Shown here piece after piece: positions 22,004-28,046 of a stretch of DNA of 37,308 nt. This DNA comes from a virus. Position numbers and translations under genes: made by a program. The DNA is taken from positions 1 through 37,308 of the IMG/VR virus record IMGVR_UViG_3300036401_000265; one strand, written 5' to 3'. The first letter of the stretch is position 1. Each line of letters starts with the position of its first letter. The notes beneath the pieces were generated by a model. The model was not told where the DNA came from and searched no databases. It saw nothing but the letters and a program-made list of their open reading frames with translations.

Positions 22004-22416
22004 GCCCAAACCCGCGCTCGTGTTTGCGATGCCAAATCATCACTTGGCACGACGTGACGACGAGCGCAGCGGGCCTCGACGAACCGGGTGATCAAGATTT
22101 TGGTCGCATGAAAGCGATCGGCGCTGGCAGGCGCTCACGGGAAATTGAGATCACGGGTCTCCCAACACAGCACAGGATGGCTTGAAAAAGTTTCGCTTTC
22201 GCGTTTTTCCAACTTGACGGCCTAAAGCCTCGGGCCACCAAACCACAAAAAACGCTTTACCAGTTCCGCGGCACACGCCGCGGGCCAGCAAAAAAGTTAT
22301 GGCAAATGGAGCTTGCAGCACGCGAGCTCCGCTTTGACTTTTTTTGGCTCGCGGCGCTTGTCGTCTTTTGCCATGAGTTGTTGAAGTTAATCTGAACGAG
22401 GGAGGGCTCGAGGGCC
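22004..22416 (+). other. Long untranslated leader between the rightward promoter and the Xis-like gene
   Basis: About 410 bases with no gene I can support. Structured parts are TGCCAA/TTGGCA (22030-22049), CCGCGG-CACACG-CCGCGG (22266-22283) and a GGCC-TAAA-GCC stretch near 22220. Several A or T runs are present. It may hold a non-coding RNA, attenuator or excision-related binding sites; nothing specific is recognisable. Confidence 0.4.
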
Positions 22417-22695
22417 GTGCAACTAGCAAAACATATTTCGCCAGACGGCAATGATAACGACGGCGGTGGTACCACGCCGACCAACACACCGACACCACGC
22501 ACCAAAAAATACTACTCCGACGACGAGCTTTGTGAATTGTTCGACGTCTCCAAAAGCATGACGCGACGGTGGCGTGAGATGGGCCTGATCGAGTACTTGC
22601 GCGCCCCTGGGGCCACGACGATCCGCTACTCACGAGACCAGATCGCAGCGTTTGAAAAGCGACTGACGCAAAGAGCAAAAGGCCGCCGAAAATAA
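22417..22695 (+). CDS. Excisionase-like winged-helix protein
   Basis: A 92-residue protein starting at GTG, with AGGGAGGG upstream. After a Thr/Pro-rich N-terminus, the segment YYSDDELCELFDVSKSMTRR...LIEYLRAPGATTIRYSRDQI (about residues 31-80) is a MerR/Xis-type winged helix (HTH_17). It lies convergent to the integrase gene with a shared terminator. Small proteins of this class bend attachment-site DNA and steer integrase toward excision. The direction opposite to int would allow separate control of excision. Confidence 0.65.
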   Translation: MQLAKHISPDGNDNDGGGTTPTNTPTPRTKKYYSDDELCELFDVSKSMTRRWREMGLIEYLRAPGATTIRYSRDQIAAFEKRLTQRAKGRRK

Positions 22696-22714
22696 TCCCG
22701 GCGGCCTCTTGTGT
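22681..22714. terminator. Bidirectional terminator between Xis-like and integrase genes
   Basis: GGCCGCCG (22681-22688) pairs with CGGCGGCC (22699-22706) around a 10-base AT-rich loop. On the plus strand TCTTGTGTTTT follows, and on the minus strand TTTTGCTCTTT follows. The stop codon of the Xis-like gene is in the loop. It serves both convergent transcripts. Confidence 0.85.
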
Positions 22715-22736
22715 TTTGATTGCAGGAGCGAGCGTG

Positions 22737-24152
22737 TTAAGCGCGCTTGCGTTTTTTGAAAGGGATGATCTCAGCCTCGCTGTAGTTTTCGATCAGCGAT
22801 GCAGCGCGCACCCGGCTCGAGTCGTCGGGGTTAATGTAGCGCCACGTCGTCGAGTCGTTTACGTGCCCGGCGAGTTTGCCCGCTTCGCCGACGCTCATGC
22901 CCGAGCGCACGAGGCGCGTGATCTGAGTGTGCCGCATATCATGACCACGGAAACCGTCAAGATTGATCGCACCGTTAGACCAGCGTTTTGCCTCGGCCTT
23001 GAGGGTTTGAAACGATCGTTTCGGAGCGTTCTTGAGCGGGTGCCGCACGAGCGCGTCGGTGCCGTCGGCGTTTTTGATCGGCTTGCCGTCCGGGTCGCGC
23101 TGCTTCACGTCATAGGTGAAAACGTGCTCGTCGAGTTCCTTGCCCGCGCAGCACGTGAGCAAGGCCTCGCGGACTCGCGCCGTCATGGCGCACTTTCGAT
23201 CCTGGCGCTGCTTGCCCTTGTACGAATAGACCATAAACGAATTGTTCTCGAAGTCGACGTCGCGCACCAACATGCGGCGCGCCTCGATCGAGCGCAGCGC
23301 GTGATCGAAACAGATCATGAGGTAGGGCAACAGGTGTTTCCGCTTGTCGTGCGTGGTGCAGTGATCGAGCAGCTCGAGCTCCTCGGCTTTGGTGGCGATG
23401 GTGATGCGCTTGACCTCGAGCGACGGGTTGATCAGATCCTTTGCGCCGTGCATCGGATTGCCAGTCGGCAACCAGCGCTCCTCGACGGCGAAGTTGAGCA
23501 TGCGCCGCAGCATGGCGAGCTCGCGGTGCACCGAGGCAAAACTCAGCTTGCGCACTTTGCCTTTGGCATCTTTCAACTCGACGCGCACCAGCTCGGTCGA
23601 CCCGGCTTTTTTGTACCTGGCGATCGCGGGCTGGCTCAAGCGCTCCTCCTTGTACTTGCGGATCTGGCCGATGGTGAACGACGAGACGAGTTTGTCTTTG
23701 CCGAAATAGCCGACCAACTGGGCGACGGTGCGGTGCGCACCTTGCCAGGACAACACGCCTTTGGTTTTGCGCCCGGCGGCGTCGAACTCGGCGGGCTGCA
23801 AGTGATCCTCCTTGTGATACTGGGCCAACTGGCCAAACGTGATCGTGCGAAAGTTGACTTTGCGATCGCGGTGGCCGCGCTCCTCGCCTTCCAGCTGGCG
23901 CTCGACGTCGAGCTCCTCGAGCATATCTTTGATGTGCTGATAGGCCTCGGTCTTGGTGCCGCTGATCGACTTGCGCGCCCGCTTCTTTCTTTTTGGTTTG
24001 CCGTTGTCGATCACCGTGAAAGTGATCACGCCGTAGATCGCGCCTGTGTTTGGATCCTTCCAAACGGTGCCGTCGCCGTTCGCTCGAGTGCGCACGATGC
24101 CGCCTCGGGTCTCCTTGTTTTTGTTTCTTGCCATTGCTTTTTGACCTTTCAT
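22737..24152 (-). CDS. int: Tyrosine site-specific integrase
   Basis: A 471-residue integrase. Residues about 20-75 form the N-terminal arm-binding domain (GTVWKDPNTGAIYGVITF, then KTEAYQHIKD); the middle is the core-binding SAM-like domain. The catalytic domain shows R287 (DHALRSIEAR), H404 and R407 (GHDMRHTQ), H430 (LAGHVN) and nucleophile Y439 (TWRYINP). It recombines attP with the host tRNA-Lys gene 0.5 kb away. The start at 24152 is nine bases after the upstream stop; a second ATG at 24134 has a better site (AAAGG). The neighbouring orphan gene duplicates its first domain. Confidence 0.93.
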   Translation of the reverse strand: MKGQKAMARNKNKETRGGIVRTRANGDGTVWKDPNTGAIYGVITFTVIDNGKPKRKKRARKSISGTKTEAYQHIKDMLEELDVERQLEGEERGHRDRKVNFRTITFGQLAQYHKEDHLQPAEFDAAGRKTKGVLSWQGAHRTVAQLVGYFGKDKLVSSFTIGQIRKYKEERLSQPAIARYKKAGSTELVRVELKDAKGKVRKLSFASVHRELAMLRRMLNFAVEERWLPTGNPMHGAKDLINPSLEVKRITIATKAEELELLDHCTTHDKRKHLLPYLMICFDHALRSIEARRMLVRDVDFENNSFMVYSYKGKQRQDRKCAMTARVREALLTCCAGKELDEHVFTYDVKQRDPDGKPIKNADGTDALVRHPLKNAPKRSFQTLKAEAKRWSNGAINLDGFRGHDMRHTQITRLVRSGMSVGEAGKLAGHVNDSTTWRYINPDDSSRVRAASLIENYSEAEIIPFKKRKRA

Positions 24153-24161
24153 TTTTTGGTA

Positions 24162-24494
24162 TTAGGTGGTTTGTGCTCGCGGCTCTTGGGCCAACACGTC
24201 GAGCAAAGTTTTGAGCAGCGAGCGGAGAAGCGCGCTGGTTTGCGGATCGATCCAAAAGGAGCCGCCGTTAGCACGCTCGACGGCGAGCTCGGCGTCGACC
24301 TCAGCGCGCAGATCTTTGATGTGCTGATAGGCCTCGGTCTTGCTATGCGCGAGTCGCGCCCGCCGCTTACGTTTGCCGCTCGCCGTCGTGAAAGTGATCA
24401 CGCCGTAGATCTTGCCGCTGCGTGGCTCCGTCCAGATCGATCCGGTGCCGTTTGCGCGAGTGCGCCCGCGCTTTTTGTTTTTGCTTTCTTTCAT
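24162..24494 (-). CDS. Orphan integrase arm-binding-domain protein
   Basis: A 110-residue protein whose first 65 residues match the integrase N-terminus (RTRANGTGSIWTEPRSGKIY, GVITFT, HSKTEAYQHIKDL) and whose last 40 residues are unrelated. Stretches of DNA such as GATGTGCTGATAGGCCTCGG are identical in both genes, so this is a fairly recent partial duplication. It has no catalytic domain. It should bind the same arm-type sites as integrase; one tandem pair of such sites (24519-24543) lies just upstream of its own start. A competitor, RDF-like regulator or autorepressor is possible; decay of a duplicated integrase is the alternative. Confidence 0.65.
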   Translation of the reverse strand: MKESKNKKRGRTRANGTGSIWTEPRSGKIYGVITFTTASGKRKRRARLAHSKTEAYQHIKDLRAEVDAELAVERANGGSFWIDPQTSALLRSLLKTLLDVLAQEPRAQTT

Positions 24495-24518
24495 ATTCTC
24501 TCTTTCGTTTTTGGGGTC

Positions 24519-24543
24519 AGCTATGCCGCGCAGCTATGCCGCG
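24519..24543. promoter_or_regulatory. Arm-type integrase sites, left pair
   Basis: AGCTATGCCGCG occurs twice in tandem with a 13-bp period (24519-24530 and 24532-24543). The same word pair recurs on the other side of the attP core. Paired direct repeats flanking a core are the usual layout of arm sites bound by the integrase N-terminal domain. They also lie 25 bases upstream of the orphan gene's start. Confidence 0.65.
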
Positions 24544-24681
24544 GGCGTGCAATAGTATGCGAAAGCCTGAGAAGCGGTGGCAAGGCGCGGCGAGCGAGTT
24601 TCGTGTTTTTGTTCAATGAATGGTTGAGTTTTGATGAGGTTTGGGAAGCGGTGCTAAGCGCTGAAAAGACTACCTTGCGCC

Positions 24682-24728
24682 GACTCTTAATCAGCGGGTC
24701 GCAGGTTCGATCCCTGCACGGCCCACCA
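24682..24728 (+). other. attP core: 3' end of a tRNA-Lys(CUU) gene
   Basis: From GACTCTTAATCAGCGGGTCG to CCCACCA this is the tRNA 3' half: anticodon loop CTCTTAA, 3' anticodon stem, variable loop, T arm GCAGG-TTCGATC-CCTGC, acceptor strand ACGGCCC, discriminator A and CCA. Upstream bases do not complete the tRNA (no GGGCCGT acceptor strand, and the 5' anticodon stem has a mismatch). Integration here would restore the host tRNA gene. Confidence 0.9.
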
Positions 24729-24772
24729 AAAAACCTCAACAAAAACGCACTTTCTCAACTCGCCGACCTGCC

Positions 24773-24797
24773 AGCTATGCCACGGCACTATGCCGCG
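24773..24797. promoter_or_regulatory. Arm-type integrase sites, right pair
   Basis: AGCTATGCCACG (24773-24784) and CACTATGCCGCG (24786-24797) repeat the left-arm word in the same orientation with the same 13-bp period, each with one or two mismatches. They begin 45 bases to the right of the core. Confidence 0.6.
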
Positions 24798-25169
24798 GTC
24801 GACCTGGCCACCAAGGCACGGCCGCTCGACGTTTCTGAGCGCCAAAAAATAATTCAAAAAAAAGTACCCGATCGACGCTGCGGGCGGCCTCCTGGCCGTC
24901 GTGGCCGAACCGTTTCTGTTTTTTGACAACCGCACCGCACTCCCGCGCCGTCGAGGTCGCTCGCGTTTGAGTGATGGCAAACGCGAGTTGTTCTCCTAAA
25001 TCCTCGACGACGTGGGCCACGGGCGCGCCCGGCGACGGGGCACGCGGATCCAAGGCGGGCAAGTACTCGACGACCAGCGCGGCGTTTTCTAGCCATAGCT
25101 TTCGCCGTTCACGCCACGAGTGCAAACCAGAATTGGATCCGCGCACCGTCGTTTAGCGGGCGCGAGGTT
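24798..25169. other. Non-coding or decayed region right of attP
   Basis: No convincing gene. A leftward open frame crosses it, and its stretch over about 24940-25130 (WRERRKLWLENAALVVEYLP followed by ALDPRAPSPGAPVAHVVED) looks protein-like, but it has no ribosome-binding site and runs into att sequence, so it may be a gene remnant. An AT-rich patch (AATAATTCAAAAAAAAG, about 24847-24863) could be an IHF-like or bending site of the attP arm. A lone TTGACA at 24926 has no partner -10 box. Confidence 0.35.
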
Positions 25170-25724
25170 CCTTGAGCCAAGCAACCTGAGAGCACCAAGT
25201 CGTCTGAGCGAGCCAAGCGGTGAGAGAGCACCAACGATCCATGAGCGAGCCTTTATTGCGGGAAGGAAACAGAACAAACGAGCGAGCCACCTTTGATGAG
25301 AGCACCATTTAATAGGAGCGAGCCAGTTGGTGTGAGAGCACCAAATGTACCGAGCGAGCCAATGTGCTCGAGAGCACCATTGCCGCCGAGCGAGCCGAGG
25401 TACTCGAGCGCACCAAGCTCGACGAGCGAGCCACCCTAATTGAGATCACCGTATGGAGAGAGCGGAGCCATAATTCACGAGCGCACCAACGCCGATGAGC
25501 GAGCCAGGCGATTTGAGAATCACCATTGAATCGGAGCGAGCCACTGTTGCGGAGAGCACCAAAAAATTAGAGCGAGCCATTCATGGTGAGAGAACCAATT
25601 TCAACGAGCGAGCCAGAGTAGCCGAGGTCACCATGCGCGATGAGCGAGCCAACGAGCTAGAGAGCACCATTTGTTCAGAGCGAGCCATGTTGCGCGGAGA
25701 GCACCACGAAACCGGAGCGATCAA
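25170..25724 (+). repeat. Alternating 10-mer array on an 18-bp period (A/B array)
   Basis: About 31 copies of two 10-mers alternate strictly. Motif A is GAGCGAGCCA (starts 25170, 25206, 25243, 25280, 25316, 25352, 25388, 25424, 25460, 25497, 25534, 25570, 25606, 25642, 25678, 25715). Motif B is GAGAGCACCA (starts 25188, 25224, 25261, 25298, 25334, 25370, 25406, 25442, 25479, 25515, 25552, 25588, 25624, 25660, 25696). Each is followed by 8 unrelated bases, giving 18 bp per step, with five steps of 19. Eleven A copies are exact. All irregularities are +1 insertions, so no reading frame runs through. Too short-spaced for CRISPR. Binding array or structured RNA are possible. Confidence 0.92.
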
Positions 25725-25727
25725 AAT

Positions 25728-26528
25728 ATGCAACTTGAACCAATCCAAAAACTAGCCAAGGACATACGCGAGGCGAGCACGACTTTGTCGGCGGGCGAGG
25801 CGCGCTTTCTCGTCGACGCTTACTACTCAATGCAGGAGGAGCGCATCCGGGCGGCGGCGCAAGTGCGCGCCTTGACGACGAGCGGCGAGCCGAACTCGGT
25901 CTTGCAATGGCTCTTCACGCAAAACGAAACGCTCGAGCAACAGATCAAGCGGGCGCTGCACAGTTACGCGAGCGCCGACACCGTGGGCGCGTGGATGCTC
26001 GGGATCGTCGGCGTGGGCCCGGTGATCGCGGCGGGCCTGTTAGCGCATATCGACATCACCAAAGCGCCCACGGTGGGCCATATCTGGCGCTTTGCCGGGC
26101 TCGATCCGACGGTCAAGTGGGGCAAGGGCAAAAAACGGCCGTGGAACGCTTCACTAAAAACGCTGGCCTGGAAGATCGGCGAGTCGTTTGTGAAAAGCTG
26201 CAACCTCGAACGATCGTTCTATGGGCCAATCTACAAACAGCGCAAAGAATATGAGACGGCGCGCAACGAGCGCGGCGAGCTCGCTGATCAGGCGGCCGCC
26301 GTTTTGCAGTCGAAAAAAATCGGCAAAGAAACCGAGGCCTTCAAAGCTTACAGCGCGGGCCGTTTGCCCGCTGCGCACATTCACGCCCGCGCATGCCGTT
26401 ACACGGTGAAGCTTTTTCTCTCGCACGTTCACGAGAAAATGTATGAGACCAGGTTCGGCATGCCCGCGCCCAAACCTTATCCAATCCAGTTCTTGGGTCA
26501 CCACGATCGCGTCGCGGCTCCGGAGTAA
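25728..26528 (+). CDS. IS110-type transposase C-terminal-domain protein (phage family)
   Basis: A 266-residue protein. I use the ATG at 25728; the last array unit supplies GGAG 10 bases upstream. Residues 93-160 (IVGVGPVIAAGLLAHIDI, HIWRFAGLDPTVKWGKGKKR) match the helix-hairpin-helix and following block of the Transposase_20 (IS110/IS116/IS902 C-terminal) domain. The N-terminal DEDD/RuvC-like domain of real IS110 transposases is absent: the first 85 residues are only helical. The usual Ser-containing stretch is replaced by WGKGKK, so a transposition reaction is doubtful. Proteins like this are recurrent in phages and often mislabelled transposase. Nucleic-acid binding is likely; function unknown. 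Confidence 0.7.
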   Translation: MQLEPIQKLAKDIREASTTLSAGEARFLVDAYYSMQEERIRAAAQVRALTTSGEPNSVLQWLFTQNETLEQQIKRALHSYASADTVGAWMLGIVGVGPVIAAGLLAHIDITKAPTVGHIWRFAGLDPTVKWGKGKKRPWNASLKTLAWKIGESFVKSCNLERSFYGPIYKQRKEYETARNERGELADQAAAVLQSKKIGKETEAFKAYSAGRLPAAHIHARACRYTVKLFLSHVHEKMYETRFGMPAPKPYPIQFLGHHDRVAAPE

Positions 26529-26532
26529 AAAC

Positions 26533-27024
26533 ATGCGCCGACACCGAACCAAAACTTGCAATACCTGCCCGGGCGGGCCTCGTGATCTACCGCTCGAGGC
26601 TTTCGGCATTGATCGCTCGCGACCTGACAACCGCAACCCACGGTGCCAGGAGTGCGTGCGCCGGATCTCGCAGGAGCGCCGGGCGGCGGTGCGAGGCGGG
26701 CCAGCGCGCCCGGTGCGCAAGTGGATCTCGCGCCAACGGGCGGGCATACCGCTCGAGGCCTTTGTGCAGCGACCAGGCGCAGCGCTCACGGTGATCGCGC
26801 CGCTGGTGTTGAAAGCGATCGACACGTCGGGCGCGTGCTCCCAGCGCGAGCTCGTGCGGTTCGCGACGGCGCACTTGCCGGGCCGGGTGCATGAGGCGCT
26901 GGTGCAAGAACAGATCGGCGAGGCGCTCGGCGAGTTATTCCAACGACGGGCGATCGCCACGCGAGGCGAGGCCGAGGGCCGAGTCTATTTTCGTCGCGAC
27001 TCTTTTGTGCGGCGCTGCACGTGA
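26533..27024 (+). CDS. Zinc-finger protein with helical C-terminus
   Basis: A 163-residue protein. C9-x2-C12 (CNTC) and C38-x2-C41 (CQEC) frame an LPLEAF...D.RNPRC pattern typical of small phage zinc-ribbon proteins related to HNH-associated fingers; no HNH His-Asn-His motif follows. Residues 85-163 look like a winged-helix or helical bundle (ACSQRELVRFATAHLPGRVH). The start is an ATG 5 bases after the previous stop. Probably a DNA-binding accessory protein. Confidence 0.6.
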   Translation: MRRHRTKTCNTCPGGPRDLPLEAFGIDRSRPDNRNPRCQECVRRISQERRAAVRGGPARPVRKWISRQRAGIPLEAFVQRPGAALTVIAPLVLKAIDTSGACSQRELVRFATAHLPGRVHEALVQEQIGEALGELFQRRAIATRGEAEGRVYFRRDSFVRRCT

Positions 27025-27033
27025 GGAAAATCT

Positions 27034-27315
27034 ATGAGCTATCCAAAACTTGAAAAGACACCACCGACGGCCGAGGAGCTCGAGCGGATGTACCCCGACG
27101 AGAGCCTCAACAAGAAGCACTTGCGGCTGCGTGGCAGTCTCAAGCTCAAGTACCCACCGCGAGAAGCGCGGTGCCGGAGTACTTGCGCGGGTGTCGACTA
27201 CCTGGTGATGAGCGGCCCCAACAAAACCCAACTCGCGGGCCACCCGTGTTTCTTAGCGATCGACCATGCCGGGCCATGCGAATTTTCCAGCGAGTGCGCA
27301 CCGTCGAAGCCGTGA
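27034..27315 (+). CDS. Hypothetical Cys-containing protein
   Basis: A 93-residue protein with GAGGA 7-8 bases before the ATG. The first half is charged (EELERMYPDESLNKKHLRLR). The second half has Cys/His residues (CRSTCAGV, GHPCFLAIDHAGPCEFSSEC) spaced as for a metal site. Family not recognised. The stop overlaps the next GTG (GTGA). Confidence 0.6.
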   Translation: MSYPKLEKTPPTAEELERMYPDESLNKKHLRLRGSLKLKYPPREARCRSTCAGVDYLVMSGPNKTQLAGHPCFLAIDHAGPCEFSSECAPSKP

Positions 27316-27704
27316 ACCAGATCGATCTTTTCACCGGGCAACCCGACGGGCGCGAGCGGCGGCGGCGACAACACAAGCGCAAGCCACCACGCGCACCGAT
27401 GCCAGCGCGCACGGGTGCGCAAGAGCGCGACACCGGGATCGATGCCGTGCTCGAGCACACTCCGGAGAGCTGGAAAATGGAATGGCTGCAAACGATCGCC
27501 GCGATGCCCAGCGGCACGATCTTTAACTCTGACGACGTGCGGGCGATCGTCGGCGACCCGCCGAAAGGAGTGCACCACAACGCGATCGGCGGGCTCATGT
27601 ATGCCGCTCGCGTGCGTGGCCTGGCTGAGTCGATCCCGGCGCACAACAAAAGCGAGCGACCAAAAGCGCATGCTCGCGAGCTCGTAAAACTCAGGAGGGT
27701 TTAG
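27312..27704 (+). CDS. Hypothetical basic protein with winged-helix-like C-terminus
   Basis: A 130-residue protein starting at GTG in a GTGA overlap. A short Gln/Arg-rich N-terminus (NQIDLFTGQPDGRERRRRQH) is followed by residues 60-130 (WLQTIAAMPSGTIFNSDDVR, then VHHNAIGGLMYAARVRGL) resembling the small winged-helix proteins near phage replication genes. It ends with TAG in the TAGACCATG junction. Function unknown; DNA binding is plausible. Confidence 0.6.
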   Translation: MNQIDLFTGQPDGRERRRRQHKRKPPRAPMPARTGAQERDTGIDAVLEHTPESWKMEWLQTIAAMPSGTIFNSDDVRAIVGDPPKGVHHNAIGGLMYAARVRGLAESIPAHNKSERPKAHARELVKLRRV

Positions 27705-27707
27705 ACC

Positions 27708-27953
27708 ATGCCGGATCGGGATCGAGTTGAGGAGCGCCACGCGATCGCAGCGGCGCAGGTGACTTTGTTTTTAATCGGGCACGGGCCGGGCACCTGGCAA
27801 GTCTGGCTCGACTTCAAACAGGACTTTGACGGCGTGCGCGTCGGCGTCGGTGCCAGCCGCGAGGACGCGATCAGCAACGCGGTCGACGTGCTCCTCGAGG
27901 GCGTGCGCGCTTTGCGGGTGCTCGGCGCAGTGGCAAGCAATGGCAAGCCGTGA
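27708..27953 (+). CDS. Small hypothetical protein
   Basis: An 81-residue protein whose ATG is part of the TAGACCATG junction. It has an amphipathic N-terminal helix, then a beta segment (GTWQVWLDFKQDFDGVRVGV) and an Ala-rich helix (EDAISNAVDVLLEGVRALRV). No family recognised. It lies immediately before the origin-like sequence. Confidence 0.6.
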   Translation: MPDRDRVEERHAIAAAQVTLFLIGHGPGTWQVWLDFKQDFDGVRVGVGASREDAISNAVDVLLEGVRALRVLGAVASNGKP

Positions 27954-27981
27954 GCTGTGCAAAACGTGGCGTGCCTGTTTG

Positions 27982-28036
27982 CCAGTTATTTTATAACCAA
28001 CTTTCGGGGCAAGTTATTCACAGGTTTTTCACAGGG
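27982..28036. other. Putative replication origin with DnaA-box-like repeats
   Basis: TTATTCACA (28014-28022) and TTTTTCACA (28025-28033) both fit the DnaA-box consensus TTWTNCACA. They are direct repeats with an 11-bp period, one helical turn. Just upstream is the AT-rich palindrome GTTAT-TTT-ATAAC (27985-27997). The site precedes a replication-type gene, as in lambda where ori is tied to the initiator gene. A second AT-rich low-complexity patch (28278-28330) lies inside that gene. Confidence 0.55.
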
Positions 28037-28046
28037 CAAAAAAGCG

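Noticed and set aside
21869-22057. Possible Cro-like small gene rightward from a GTG
   Set aside because: The start lies inside the inverted-repeat operator, there is no ribosome-binding site, the promoter at 21974 is within it, and no HTH is visible.
22151-22678. 175-residue leftward open frame
   Set aside because: Antisense to the Xis-like gene and the structured leader; composition and motifs do not look protein-like.
24653-24728. A complete phage-encoded tRNA-Lys
   Set aside because: The 5' acceptor strand and D arm are missing and the 5' anticodon stem has a mismatch; only the 3' half is present, as in an attachment site.
24521-24742. Leftward open frame encoding CRDRTCDPLIKSR
   Set aside because: This is the well-known spurious reading of a tRNA-Lys 3' end on its opposite strand; the neighbouring AVQGSNLRPAD reading is another frame of the same thing.
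22716-24926. 736-residue rightward open frame
   Set aside because: It lies antisense to the integrase and the arm-domain gene, runs through the attP core and has no ribosome-binding site. The long frame is a by-product of GC-rich codon use on the other strand.
25170-25724. CRISPR array
   Set aside because: Repeats are only 10 bases and of two alternating kinds, spacers are 8 bases, and no Cas gene is present. Nothing matches a known CRISPR architecture.
25495-25755. Protein-coding gene made of ERA/EST hexapeptides over the right half of the array
   Set aside because: It is only the stretch where the 18-bp period happens to stay open. The same array shifts frame five times by +1 and contains in-frame stops (25221-25223 and 25309-25314), and the gene at 25728 starts inside it.
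25728-26528. An active IS110 insertion sequence
   Set aside because: No DEDD N-terminal catalytic domain and no element ends are visible, and the gene sits in line with phage early genes; it is a phage family sharing one domain.
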